This document shows, piece after piece, positions 9,510 through 17,757 of a stretch of 64,000 nt of DNA. The stretch is taken from contig NZ_JALAAD010000001.1 in assembly GCF_022984075.1 (NCBI RefSeq), positions 2,336,455-2,400,454 of the forward strand, written 5' to 3'. Position 1 is the stretch's first letter. The number at the start of each line of letters is the position of its first letter. A program made the translations under genes and the position numbers. This stretch comes from Synechococcus sp. C9. Lineage in GTDB: Bacteria; Cyanobacteriota; Cyanobacteriia; Gloeomargaritales; Gloeomargaritaceae. The notes under the pieces were generated by a model. The model was not told the origin of the DNA, did no database searches, and was given only the letters and a program-made list of their open reading frames with translations.

Positions 9510-10763
9510 GTGACGAATCATCCAGATAGTAACTCAGAAATTGAATTATTTTTTCAGGGGTTACAACGCTTTGGTATCACCCTAGGCTTAGAGCGGATTC
9601 AAGCCCTGTTAGATCATCTGGGAAAACCGCAGGATCAGGTACCTGTGATTCATGTTACGGGTACCAATGGCAAGGGGTCTGTCTGTGCCTATTTAGCCAG
9701 TATTTTGACCGCCTGTGGTTATCGTACAGGACTTTATATTTCCCCGCATTTAATCGCTTATCAAGAGCGGATTCAAATTAATCATAAACCCATTGAACTA
9801 GCAGATTGGTGGCGGATTTTACAGCAGATTAAGCAAGTGGTTGAAACCCATAACATTTCCATTACTGAATTTGAAGCCATTACTGCGATGATGTGGATTT
9901 ATTTCGCTGAACAACAAGTAGATATTGCCGTGGTCGAAGTAGGTTTGGGGGGGCGATTGGATGCTACTAATGTTGTGCTTCACCCTCTAGTGACTGTCAT
10001 CACATCTATTGGTTTGGATCATCAGGAACGTTTAGGCCCTCAGTTAACAGATATTGCCCGGGAAAAAGCGGGTATTCTTAAGCCCAATTGTCCCCTGGTG
10101 CGTGGGCCAGTTCCCCCCTCGGCGGCTCAAGTGATTGATGCCCAAGCCCATGCCCTCCATTGCCCAGTGATTGTGGTAAATCAGCCCGTGAATTGTGCAG
10201 ATCAATACCTTGATTTTTGTGGGCACAATTATCCTATTCCCCTGGCAGGAGCGCATCAATTTGTGAATGCTCAAATTGCCCTGGAAGTAATTAGCCAATT
10301 GCGGCAAAAAGGATGGAAGTTACCAGTATTTCAAGTCCAGCAGGGAATCGCCAATACCCACTGGCCGGGGCGTTTGCAATGGGTGCATTGGCAGGGGAAA
10401 AAAATCCTCTTGGATGGGGCGCACAATCCCCAGGCGGCTCAGATATTGCGCCAATATATTGATGAGCAGAATTTCCCACCAGTGCATTGGATCATCGGTT
10501 TATTAAAAACTAAAGATGCGGTTGAAATCCTGCACCACCTATTACGTTCTGGAGAGCGGGTGAGTTTTGTGCCCATTCCCGGTCATCATTACCACGAAAC
10601 CGCCTATCTCAATGACCTAGCGCAACGCATTTGTCCAGGGATTTTCAGCCAAACTTATGCCGATAGTTGTAGTGTTTTATCAGCTATTGCCCCTAGTGAT
10701 ATAACCGTTATCTGCGGTTCTTTATATTTAATCGGTCAGGTACTCAAATTCATTACATCTTAA
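9510..10763 (+). CDS. folC: Folylpolyglutamate synthase / dihydrofolate synthase
   Basis: A 417-residue Mur-ligase-family enzyme that adds glutamate to dihydropteroate and folates. Visible motifs are the P-loop VTGTNGKGSVCAYL (about residues 50-63), the omega-loop region SPHLIAYQERIQIN, VVEVGLGGRLDATN, and SIGLDHQERLG. The C-terminal domain begins near LLDGAHNPQAA. It starts at GTG 9510, only 3 nt after the carB stop, which indicates co-transcription. No oddity is seen. Confidence 0.95.
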   Translation: MTNHPDSNSEIELFFQGLQRFGITLGLERIQALLDHLGKPQDQVPVIHVTGTNGKGSVCAYLASILTACGYRTGLYISPHLIAYQERIQINHKPIELADWWRILQQIKQVVETHNISITEFEAITAMMWIYFAEQQVDIAVVEVGLGGRLDATNVVLHPLVTVITSIGLDHQERLGPQLTDIAREKAGILKPNCPLVRGPVPPSAAQVIDAQAHALHCPVIVVNQPVNCADQYLDFCGHNYPIPLAGAHQFVNAQIALEVISQLRQKGWKLPVFQVQQGIANTHWPGRLQWVHWQGKKILLDGAHNPQAAQILRQYIDEQNFPPVHWIIGLLKTKDAVEILHHLLRSGERVSFVPIPGHHYHETAYLNDLAQRICPGIFSQTYADSCSVLSAIAPSDITVICGSLYLIGQVLKFITS

Positions 10764-10880
10764 ACATTTACCATAGGATCAAATCCACCGAACGGAGATG
10801 ACGGCAACACCATTGATTATCAGGGACTTCTACAACATAAGCATCCTGCCAAGTACTTACCATTTTATTCCTGAAATAAT

Positions 10881-11000
10881 GGGCATCTCTATTGATTTGA
10901 GCCAACCAGAAATTCCATCGTTGGCATACCAATATGACCCAGAACCAAGGGCGGGGATACCCCCCTGCGACCGCTAACTTTGAATTGATAGAAGTGCCCT
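10881..11000 (-). repeat. MITE-like intergenic repeat (copy 2)
   Basis: About 120 bp with imperfect terminal inverted repeats: GGGCATCTCTATTGAT at 10881 and (minus strand) GGGCACTTCTATCAAT from 11000. Reading on the minus strand, the order is terminus, AAAGTTAGCGGTCGCAGGGG, CCCCGCCCTTGGTTCTGGG, terminus, as in copy 1. It ends 12 nt from the stop of the 2OG-oxygenase gene. Confidence 0.7.
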
Positions 11001-11012
11001 AATGCCATTCCC

Positions 11013-11597
11013 CTAATGACTGTGGAATAGCCACGTTGTCATGGCATATTTGACCCCCGATTGTACAGGCAGGGACTGGTGTGGATGGGTATAATACGCT
11101 GGGAAAACCACCACTGCCCCCTGTTGCGGTTTAACAGTTACCCCCTGCCGGTCAAAATAGGTTTCTCCCCCGGTAAAATCCTCGTTCAAATAGCCCACAA
11201 TCCCCACATCCCGCGTGGGAATCCCCTGCGCTATTTCCATTCGCCGACTGTTTAGTAAGACATTATCCACATGGCGTTGATAAAATTGCCCCGGTTGGTA
11301 ACGCAAAATCGAAATAGATTCCATATCATAAAAACCGATGCCATAGGTGCGGTGGAGGAATTTTTGTACCGGTAATAAACAGGCCATAAGCAGTTGATTA
11401 GTGGATTTAAGTAAGGGTTGCTCCCCACCCAAATTGAGAATATCGCTGGCACGAATTTGGGTATCCACCGTATCCAGTAAAATACCCGCCATCTTTAGTT
11501 CTTGAGAGTTAATGATTTCAATAATATGCTGACAAATTTTAGGGCTAAATACCCCAGGAACAAAAAAAATATCCTGGTCTAAGGGAATGAAATCCAT
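11013..11597 (-). CDS. 2-oxoglutarate/Fe(II)-dependent oxygenase (prolyl 4-hydroxylase-like)
   Basis: A 194-residue protein. The double-stranded beta-helix iron site is visible: YQRHVDN (H-x-D, about residues 109-111), a distal His in YYTHPHQSLPV, and a basic residue in SGVKYAMTTW for 2-oxoglutarate. GGETYFDRQGVTVKPQQGAVVVFP is the typical strand before the second His. Such proteins hydroxylate prolyl or other protein side chains, or small molecules; the substrate here is unknown. The N-terminal EVF-type opening (IFFVPGVFSPKICQHII) is common in this family. It follows the small gene at 11616 after 18 nt on the same strand. Confidence 0.88.
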   Translation of the reverse strand: MDFIPLDQDIFFVPGVFSPKICQHIIEIINSQELKMAGILLDTVDTQIRASDILNLGGEQPLLKSTNQLLMACLLPVQKFLHRTYGIGFYDMESISILRYQPGQFYQRHVDNVLLNSRRMEIAQGIPTRDVGIVGYLNEDFTGGETYFDRQGVTVKPQQGAVVVFPAYYTHPHQSLPVQSGVKYAMTTWLFHSH

Positions 11598-11615
11598 CTT
11601 GAGGTAACTGCCAAT

Positions 11616-11885
11616 TTAGAAGTTATCTTGATCCTCTTGAAAACCTAAATTTTTCCAACTTTCCTTGAGTGCTTTCCACAGTTTTTTGATTTCCCGATAG
11701 GCTTCTTCACTGGTGATTTTACCCCCTGTTTCTAAACCGCAAATAATCCCAATTCTTTGGGCAAATTCCTGCAAATTGGCATTAAAAATCAACTTTTCCG
11801 GGGTAAATTCCCCCCGATAGGTAGAACGGGCGTAAATGAAGCTTTCTTTATCCACTTCATTGGGTATTTCTTCTGGGGTAGGCAC
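11616..11885 (-). CDS. Small conserved cyanobacterial protein (DUF7219-like)
   Basis: An 89-residue soluble protein. The pattern FIYARSTYRGEFTPEKLIFNANLQEF, then GLETGGKITSEEAYREIKKLW matches a short cyanobacterial family that I believe is DUF7219; that name is from memory. No catalytic motif, signal peptide or membrane segment is visible. It starts at ATG 11885 and sits 18 nt upstream of the oxygenase gene, probably in one transcript. Function unknown. Confidence 0.7.
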   Translation of the reverse strand: MPTPEEIPNEVDKESFIYARSTYRGEFTPEKLIFNANLQEFAQRIGIICGLETGGKITSEEAYREIKKLWKALKESWKNLGFQEDQDNF

Positions 11886-12108
11886 GGGCGTTGGGAGGTA
11901 AGGTGGTATAATCTATTCTATCATTTTTTCTTGCCTACTCTGCCCCCTTTAGAAGGCAGGGAATCCTAGACTTGCACATTTACAAAGGTGATTATTCTGG
12001 ATGCCAGAGCCAATTTTTTTCAAAATGGTCCTAAAATAGAGGGGCAGAGCCATCCCTGGGTAAATATGGGTGTACCTTGAGGGGCAAGACATCAAACGGA
12101 TAGTGTGC

Positions 12109-13092
12109 ATGGACATCCGCAACGGATTTATTGAAACCATCGGCAAAACGCCTTTAATTCGCTTAAATTCTCTGAGTGAGGCGACTGGCTGTGAAATTTT
12201 GGGCAAGGCGGAATTTCTCAACCCCGGCGGCTCGGTGAAGGATCGGGCGGCTTGGTCCATCATCCGGGATGCGGAGGAACGGGGGCTACTGCGCCCTGGC
12301 GGTACGGTGGTGGAAGGCACGGCGGGGAATACGGGGATTGGTCTCGCCCACATTTGCAACGCCCGGGGGTATCGCTGTTTGATTGTGATTCCTGAAACCC
12401 AATCCCAGGAAAAAATTGACCTATTGCGATTACTGGGTGCGGAGGTGAAATTGGTTCCCGCCGTCCCCTATCGTGATCCGAATAACTACGTTAAAGTTTC
12501 CGCTCGGCTGGCACAGGAAATGGACAACGCCATCTGGGCAAATCAATTTGATAATCTGGCAAACCGGCAAGCGCATTACACCACGACGGGGCCAGAAATT
12601 TGGCAACAAACGGACGGAAAAATCCACGCTTGGGTGGCGGCAATTGGCACGGGGGGAACATTTGCAGGGGTTTCTTTATATTTGAAAGAAAAAAATCCCG
12701 ACATTCGTTGTGTGGTTGCTGATCCCCTGGGAAGTGCCTATTTTAGTTATGTCAAAACCGGTGAATTGAAAGCATCAGGTAATTCCATCACCGAAGGAAT
12801 TGGTAATTCCAGAATCACTGCCAATTTAGAAAATGTACCGATGGATGATGCGCTACAAATTACCGATTTAGAATGTGTAAAAATGGTATATCATCTCCTG
12901 TGGCGAGAGGGGTTATTTTTGGGCAGTTCGACTGGCATTAATGTGGCCGCTGCGGTGCAATTAGCGCACCAATTGGGGCCGGGACATAGAATTGTAACGA
13001 TTTTGTGCGATGGTGGTGCCCGTTACCAATCCCGTTTATTCAATCAAACTTGGTTACGGGAAAAAGGACTTTGGCCAGCGGAGTGGGATTGA
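12109..13092 (+). CDS. cysK: Cysteine synthase (O-acetylserine sulfhydrylase family)
   Basis: A 327-residue fold-type II PLP enzyme. The PLP lysine lies in NPGGSVKDRAAW, the substrate-binding loop in EGTAGNTGIGLAH, and the phosphate loop in AAIGTGGTFAG; SSTGINVAAAV near the end is also typical. It probably makes cysteine from O-acetylserine and sulfide. The family also contains cystathionine beta-synthase-like members, and this sequence has a somewhat longer C-terminus (RYQSRLFNQTWLREKGL) than classical CysK. The start at ATG 12109 begins at the conserved DIRNGFIETIGKTPL; the upstream in-frame GTG 12070 is less likely. The next gene's ATG follows the stop directly. Confidence 0.88.
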   Translation: MDIRNGFIETIGKTPLIRLNSLSEATGCEILGKAEFLNPGGSVKDRAAWSIIRDAEERGLLRPGGTVVEGTAGNTGIGLAHICNARGYRCLIVIPETQSQEKIDLLRLLGAEVKLVPAVPYRDPNNYVKVSARLAQEMDNAIWANQFDNLANRQAHYTTTGPEIWQQTDGKIHAWVAAIGTGGTFAGVSLYLKEKNPDIRCVVADPLGSAYFSYVKTGELKASGNSITEGIGNSRITANLENVPMDDALQITDLECVKMVYHLLWREGLFLGSSTGINVAAAVQLAHQLGPGHRIVTILCDGGARYQSRLFNQTWLREKGLWPAEWD

Positions 13093-13545
13093 ATGGAACC
13101 ATCTCAAACATCGGCACTCTTGCCATCAGGGCCCAATGGGTTCATTACCTTCCTTTACTACTTTGGTCTCACCAGTTTAATTGCGAGTGTAGTGATTGCC
13201 CAAGCGTTACATCTGGATTTAGGAACACCAACCCCTTATCAATACGCTTTTATCCTAGGGATGATTGGTGGGGTTTGGGGTAGTTATTTTAATCGGTCAG
13301 TAACCTTAGAACTCCAGAGTCATCACCCCCAAAATCTGCTGGCAAACTTAGAAAATAAATTGCAGGAACTCGGGTTCACGCAATGTCAACAGCAAGAGCA
13401 AATACGGATATATTCCCCTCAGTTATTGCCCTCTTTATTCATGGGGAAAATTCGTGTCCTAGTCGCAGAAAACCAGATCAAGATTGTGGGACGAGCGGTT
13501 CACATACAGCAATTGCAGAAAAGTTGCTCCCAGGAATCTTCATAG
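13093..13545 (+). CDS. Membrane protein of unknown function, 150 aa
   Basis: The ATG at 13093 immediately follows the TGA of the cysteine synthase gene (TGAATG), so it is translated from the same transcript. Two hydrophobic helices (about residues 16-37, FITFLYYFGLTSLIASVVIA, and 50-66, FILGMIGGVWGSY) are followed by a soluble tail with charged helix and strands (IRVLVAENQIKIVGRAV). I do not recognise a family. Its stop TAG (13543-13545) lies inside the end of a repeat relic (CATAGTAGTTTCAAAC), so the true ancestral C-terminus may have been altered. Confidence 0.65.
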   Translation: MEPSQTSALLPSGPNGFITFLYYFGLTSLIASVVIAQALHLDLGTPTPYQYAFILGMIGGVWGSYFNRSVTLELQSHHPQNLLANLENKLQELGFTQCQQQEQIRIYSPQLLPSLFMGKIRVLVAENQIKIVGRAVHIQQLQKSCSQESS

Positions 13546-13570
13546 TAGTTTCAAACAAGTTTGCGACATT
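13542..13570 (+). repeat. Relic of the TATAGTCATT-type repeat
   Basis: The stretch ATAGTAGTTTCAAACAAG then TTTGCGACATT matches, with few changes, the minus strand of the right end of the full copy at 63814-63931 (TATAGTCATTTCAAACAAG then TTTGCAACATT). It starts at the stop codon of the gene ending at 13545. Confidence 0.55.
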
Positions 13571-13620
13571 GTAGGGCATCAACTCGGTCTAATTTGCATG
13601 AATTGTAAGCCAAGAAATTT

Positions 13621-13730
13621 AGGGCACTTCTAAAAATCGGTCGCAGGGGCGTAGCCCGTTTTGGTTTTCGATAGCATGGGCATTGTAGCCAGATAACCTT
13701 CAATGGGTGCAAATAATATAGAGGTGCCCT
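13621..13730 (+). repeat. MITE-like intergenic repeat (copy 3)
   Basis: 110 bp bounded by AGGGCACTTCTA (13621) and TAGAGGTGCCCT (ending 13730), inverted repeats with one mismatch. The core GGTCGCAGGGGCGTAGCCC and TTTTGGTTTTCG follow. The right module AATGGGTGCAAATAATATAG is shared with the copies at 35544 and 59301. Confidence 0.75.
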
Positions 13731-13736
13731 TTATTG

Positions 13737-13790
13737 ATACTTCAAAAATCACGGGTCGCAGGGCGTAGCCCCGTTTTGGTTCTCAAATTG
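13737..13790 (+). repeat. Partial repeat core directly after copy 3
   Basis: A second core (ACGGGTCGCAGGGCGTAGCC then CCGTTTTGGTTCTC) lacks a recognisable right terminus. It resembles a truncated or nested insertion. The remaining bases to the maf stop at 13825 show nothing further. Confidence 0.55.
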
Positions 13791-13824
13791 TCTGAGATTT
13801 TCATATCGAAAAAATGTATCAACC

Positions 13825-14421
13825 TCACCAATACCCGGTAAGGTCATAACCGAGTTGGGACATCATCTCCCGGAATAGGGGCAAACTCAAGCCGATCACA
13901 TTGCTATGACAACCGGTGATCCGTTCCACCCAGATACCGCCTTTTCCCTCCAGCGCAAAAGCCCCTGCACATTGTAAGGGTTCCCCCGTATGAATATAAG
14001 CCTGCATTTGTTCTGACGTTAACCGGCTAAAAAATACTTGGGTGGTGGCGACACGGGTGAGGGTTTCGCCGGTGGTTAGGTCAATGAGGGTGTGCCCGGT
14101 ATGCAATTGCCCCTGGCTCCCACTGAGGTGTTGCAGTTGCGCTAGGGCGGTCGCCGCATCGCTAGGTTTGCCATAAATCACCCCCCCCAACTCAAACAGG
14201 GAATCACAGCCCAACACCACCGCTGGCGGGGTAAATCTGGTCGCCACTTCGGTCGCTTTCGCCTCGGCAAGGGTTGCCACCAAGGCCACCGGGTCGGAGT
14301 TCTGAAATTGTCCCTCATCCACCCCACTGGGGCACACCAGGGGTGCCAGCCCAATCTGGCGCAGGAGTTGCAACCGGGCGGGGGAAGCGGAAGCTAAAAT
14401 CAACTGGGGGAGGTTAGGCAT
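13825..14421 (-). CDS. maf: Maf-family nucleotide pyrophosphatase
   Basis: A 198-residue protein. It starts LILASASPARLQLLRQIG, the Maf opening motif. VVLGCDSLFELGGVIYGKPSDAATAL carries the acidic catalytic region and AGAFALEGKGGIWVERITGCHSNVIGLSLP the C-terminal signature. The family hydrolyses dTTP/UTP or m7GTP-type nucleotides to monophosphates and prevents incorporation of modified bases. ATG 14421 lies inside the end of the thioesterase gene (ATGCCTAA, 8-nt overlap), implying translational coupling; the upstream in-frame methionine at 14436 is less likely. Confidence 0.93.
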   Translation of the reverse strand: MPNLPQLILASASPARLQLLRQIGLAPLVCPSGVDEGQFQNSDPVALVATLAEAKATEVATRFTPPAVVLGCDSLFELGGVIYGKPSDAATALAQLQHLSGSQGQLHTGHTLIDLTTGETLTRVATTQVFFSRLTSEQMQAYIHTGEPLQCAGAFALEGKGGIWVERITGCHSNVIGLSLPLFREMMSQLGYDLTGYW

Positions 14422-14818
14422 CCAGGGCTTGGGCAAGCAGGGGGGGTAAACGGCGGTAGAGTTTGCCAGTACGGCGTTCCAGGGGCGCCAACGCCACCAT
14501 GGCGGTACAAACGATTTCCCCTTGACGGGTCAGTTCGTAATCCCAGACCAACCGCACCCCTTGGCGGGGACGGGGACGGGCTTTGACCAGGATTTCTTCG
14601 CCCAAGAAAACGGGTTTTTGGTAGCGGATGGACAAATCCACCACGGGTAAATCGCAACCGGCGGCCACCAAATCCCCAAAATTCAAGCCCCGCCCCTGCA
14701 ACCAGGCCACCCGTGCCTGCTCCAGCCAATGCACATAACTCCCGTGCCACGCCACCCCCGCATAGTCCGTGTCCTGGGGATAGACCTGCACCGGGTACAC
14801 AAACCAATCCGCCCTCAT
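14414..14818 (-). CDS. Hot-dog fold acyl-CoA thioesterase (4HBT family)
   Basis: A 134-residue single hot-dog domain. The active-site helix motif QDTDYAGVAWHGSYVHWLEQAR carries the catalytic Asp and the Gly-x-x-Tyr-type segment. The later strands LVKARPRPRQGVRLVWDYEL and GEIVCTAMVALAPLE are typical. The family hydrolyses acyl- or aryl-CoA esters. In cyanobacteria one member removes CoA from DHNA-CoA in phylloquinone synthesis, but this sequence looks nearer to the YbgC branch, so the substrate is left open. It overlaps the upstream FHA gene by 4 nt (ATGA) and maf downstream by 8 nt. Confidence 0.85.
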   Translation of the reverse strand: MRADWFVYPVQVYPQDTDYAGVAWHGSYVHWLEQARVAWLQGRGLNFGDLVAAGCDLPVVDLSIRYQKPVFLGEEILVKARPRPRQGVRLVWDYELTRQGEIVCTAMVALAPLERRTGKLYRRLPPLLAQALDA

Positions 14819-15387
14819 ACGCCCCCGACCGGCTGGGATGGGACATGGGACGTACTGGGGGTTTTGGGGCGATACTGTTCCAACACCATACTCACCAGTC
14901 CCCAGGTGGCCGCCGCCGCCGCCACGATCAAAATCAAGGCTAAGACAATCATCATGCCCGAATTACTCCGCCCCCGTTTGGCTGCTACCATTGCCGGGGT
15001 GGCTGTAGTAGGAGCCGTAATCTGGGTGGCATTGGGGTCGCCGGTGGTCAGCAGGGTCACGGTAATCCGGTGGCTCCCCAGGCGGATCACATCCTGGTCA
15101 TGCAAAACCCGGCTGGTTTGATGCAAGGTTTCCCCATTTAGCCCCGTCCCATTGGCACTGCGGTCGGTCAAAATCACCTGGTCGCCGCTACTGCTGATCA
15201 AAGCGTGGTAACGGGAAACTTGTTTATCCGGCAGAACCACCCGGTTCACAGGTTTTCCCCCCAGGCGGCTGGGCATTTGCTCATATTCCCGCCCAAACGC
15301 TATCGGTGGCGCATAATGATGCTGGGTCGCCGCCCCCGTCGTCGGGTCATTCCAACTCAACTGGACATAGATGGGTTCATCCATCAC
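14815..15387 (-). CDS. FHA-domain membrane protein
   Basis: A 190-residue protein. The FHA domain covers about residues 25-115: the phosphothreonine-binding loops appear as IAFGRE, VSRYHALI and DRSANGTGLNG. A Thr/Ala-rich linker and one transmembrane helix (MMIVLALILIVAAAAATWGLV, about 145-165) follow, with a short tail. It lies just after the Ser/Thr kinase gene (31-nt gap), so the obvious inference is that it reads phosphothreonine marks made by that kinase at the membrane. Confidence 0.88.
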   Translation of the reverse strand: MMDEPIYVQLSWNDPTTGAATQHHYAPPIAFGREYEQMPSRLGGKPVNRVVLPDKQVSRYHALISSSGDQVILTDRSANGTGLNGETLHQTSRVLHDQDVIRLGSHRITVTLLTTGDPNATQITAPTTATPAMVAAKRGRSNSGMMIVLALILIVAAAAATWGLVSMVLEQYRPKTPSTSHVPSQPVGGV

Positions 15388-15418
15388 ATCTCACCCCCCA
15401 TGCCTCCCATCATAACCC

Positions 15419-17611
15419 CTAGAGCAGGGGCTTCAAGTCCCGCAGAACCTCCAACGCCGTCTGGTAGCGTTCCGTGTAGAAATAGGCCACCATTTTGTCC
15501 AAAATATCCGCCAACGTCCGGCTCACCTGCGCCCGCTCCCGCCAGATGGGCAGTCCCGTATCCTGGTCTAAATCCAAATCCCGGGGTGGGGTACCGGTCA
15601 ACGCCTGAATGCCAATCATCCCCACGGCGTAAAGATCGCTGTTTAACTGGGGTCGCCCCGCCATCTGCTCACTGGGGGCATAACCCCGGGTGCCCACCGC
15701 CACCGTGTAATCCCCTTCCGTGCCCGCCGCTTTGGGTCGCATCTGCTTCACCGCCCCAAAATCAATCAAGACCAACCGCTGGTCCTTCTGGCGGCGAATG
15801 ATATTGGCCGGTTTCACATCCCGGTGAATCACCTTATGCTCATGCACAAACGCTAAGACTTCTAAAATGCTCCGCAAAAAATGCACCGTGTAGGCCTCAT
15901 CCCGCTTTTGCCCCGGCACCAACTCCTTATCCAAGGGCGTGCCCTCAATAAATTCCTGCACCAGGTAAAATTCTTGATTTTCCTCAAAATAGGCCAACAA
16001 CTGGGGAATCTGCCGGTGCCGCCCCAGGACTTCCAAAATTTCCGCCTCCGTATTGAACAGACGGCGGGCCAATTGCAAAAACTGACTGTCGGAACGCCCC
16101 GGTTTTAGCTGTTTCACCACACAGGTGGGTCGCCCCGGGCGTTGGGTGTCCTGGGCTAAATAGGTACGGCCAAACCCCCCCTCCCCCAGCACCTTGACCA
16201 CCTGATAGCGGCTGGCCAACAGCCCATCTTCCCGACGGCTCGGTTGGCTCGAACGTATCCCCAAATTCCCCGCCGCCGTCGCCTGGGTGGACTCCAGCAA
16301 ATTCTGCAAAATCGTAATCTGCTGTTCCTGTTGCGCCGCCTTGGCCGCCACCAGCCGGTGCTGACGATCCGTTTCATAGGCAATGTAAGCCACCACCCCC
16401 ATGCCGGTGCCCACCACCCCCAAAACCGGCGGCACCAGGGGAATCCAGCCCCCCCCAGCGAAGAACACCACGGCGATCCCCACCACCGCCACCACCGCCC
16501 CGGTCAACCCCAGGGACAAGCTCAAGGGATGGCGCAACCGCCAGGCCAGGATGCCCCCCACCCAACACCAGAGAAAGACCCAGAGGATTTCCAGCCCCTC
16601 CCCCCAATACCAAATTTGCGTCCGCCCATCCAGGGCACTGCTGATGATTTGACTGGCAATCTGGCCGTGGAGCACCACTCCCGCCATCTTTTGGTCTTCT
16701 TGCAACCCAGCACTGTAGGGGGTATAAAAATCGTCCTTGGCACTGGCGGCCGTCACCCCCACCAACACCAACCGGCCCTCCACCAAACGGGGGGGAACCT
16801 GTTGCGCCAATACTTCCCCTAGGGTGACCTGCTCCACCGCCTGCCGTGCCCCCCGGTAATTCAACAACACCTGATAGCCCCGGTCATCCACTCCCTGGTA
16901 GGGGCCAGCGTTGGCCGTCAACCGGGGAAATGCCCCCCGCCCCAACAGAATCGTCCCGTCCGCCGTTTGCTGGGGTTCAATCCCCTGGGGTTGCAAAAAC
17001 CGTAAGGCCAATTGCACCCCAAGGGCATTGGGTGTGGGACAAGGGGATTGGGGGTTCACCTGCCCGCCCAACAAGGCCCGCCGCACCGTGCCCCCAGCGT
17101 CCACCACGATATCCGCAAACCCGACGCGCTGGGGAGCCTCTGCCCGGGGAATCGCCGGTGGGGGTTTGATGCCGGGGCTATTGCCATCCCCCAGTTTGCA
17201 CACGGTGATCACCCTTGCTTCCTTGGCAAAAAGGTCATTCAGGGCTTGACTGCCCGGTTCCTGGGGAATATCCCGATAAAAATCCACCCCAATCGCCCGG
17301 GGGTTCTGGGCCAACAACAGCCGCAGGGCTTCCGCCAAGGTTTTATCCCGGAGCGGCCATTGCCCCAGTTTTTGAATATCCGCCTCCGTCACTTCCACCA
17401 CCAAGACCCGTTTGTCCGGGGGTTCATCCGGTCGCCACCGGATCATCTGGTCGTAGAGCGCCAATTCCACCCCCTGCAAGCCCCCAGTTGCCCGCACCCC
17501 GGTCAGAACCATGCCCACCACCAATCCCCCCAACAGGGCAGGCCAGCCCAACCAAATGCCAATCTTCTGTACGGGTGGCCAGGACTGGAGGCGTTTTAAG
17601 AAAGCAGGCAT
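15419..17611 (-). CDS. CHASE2-domain serine/threonine protein kinase
   Basis: A 730-residue membrane receptor kinase. The N-terminal helix (about 20-40) is followed by an extracytoplasmic CHASE2 sensor (about 45-330; RVLVVEVTEADIQKLGQWPL, LAQNPRAIGVDFYRDIP and VLVGVTAASAKDDFYTP). Three closely spaced transmembrane helices (about 345-420), a short helical linker, then a Hanks-type kinase from about residue 468 complete the layout: GEGGFGRTY P-loop, VVKQL lysine, HRDVKPANII catalytic loop, DFG metal loop, and GTRGYAPSEQ. All catalytic residues are intact. The CHASE2 ligand is unknown. It heads a run with FHA, thioesterase and Maf genes. Confidence 0.93.
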   Translation of the reverse strand: MPAFLKRLQSWPPVQKIGIWLGWPALLGGLVVGMVLTGVRATGGLQGVELALYDQMIRWRPDEPPDKRVLVVEVTEADIQKLGQWPLRDKTLAEALRLLLAQNPRAIGVDFYRDIPQEPGSQALNDLFAKEARVITVCKLGDGNSPGIKPPPAIPRAEAPQRVGFADIVVDAGGTVRRALLGGQVNPQSPCPTPNALGVQLALRFLQPQGIEPQQTADGTILLGRGAFPRLTANAGPYQGVDDRGYQVLLNYRGARQAVEQVTLGEVLAQQVPPRLVEGRLVLVGVTAASAKDDFYTPYSAGLQEDQKMAGVVLHGQIASQIISSALDGRTQIWYWGEGLEILWVFLWCWVGGILAWRLRHPLSLSLGLTGAVVAVVGIAVVFFAGGGWIPLVPPVLGVVGTGMGVVAYIAYETDRQHRLVAAKAAQQEQQITILQNLLESTQATAAGNLGIRSSQPSRREDGLLASRYQVVKVLGEGGFGRTYLAQDTQRPGRPTCVVKQLKPGRSDSQFLQLARRLFNTEAEILEVLGRHRQIPQLLAYFEENQEFYLVQEFIEGTPLDKELVPGQKRDEAYTVHFLRSILEVLAFVHEHKVIHRDVKPANIIRRQKDQRLVLIDFGAVKQMRPKAAGTEGDYTVAVGTRGYAPSEQMAGRPQLNSDLYAVGMIGIQALTGTPPRDLDLDQDTGLPIWRERAQVSRTLADILDKMVAYFYTERYQTALEVLRDLKPLL

Positions 17612-17757
17612 AGGGGGTCAGAAGTGTATTAATAAGGTAATGTGTTTGCACCCAGTCGCTTGACCATACCTAAACCCTGCCGAAACCACCGATTTAGCCC
17701 GAAAATTGCCGGATGCGAACTGTTTCCATCCACCGTTACTGCCAGTTTACCACAGGG

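Noticed and set aside
14400-14846. 148-codon frame antisense-phase to the thioesterase gene
   Set aside because: Low-complexity Gly/Pro-rich shadow; the thioesterase frame has the hot-dog motifs and overlaps that fit neighbours.
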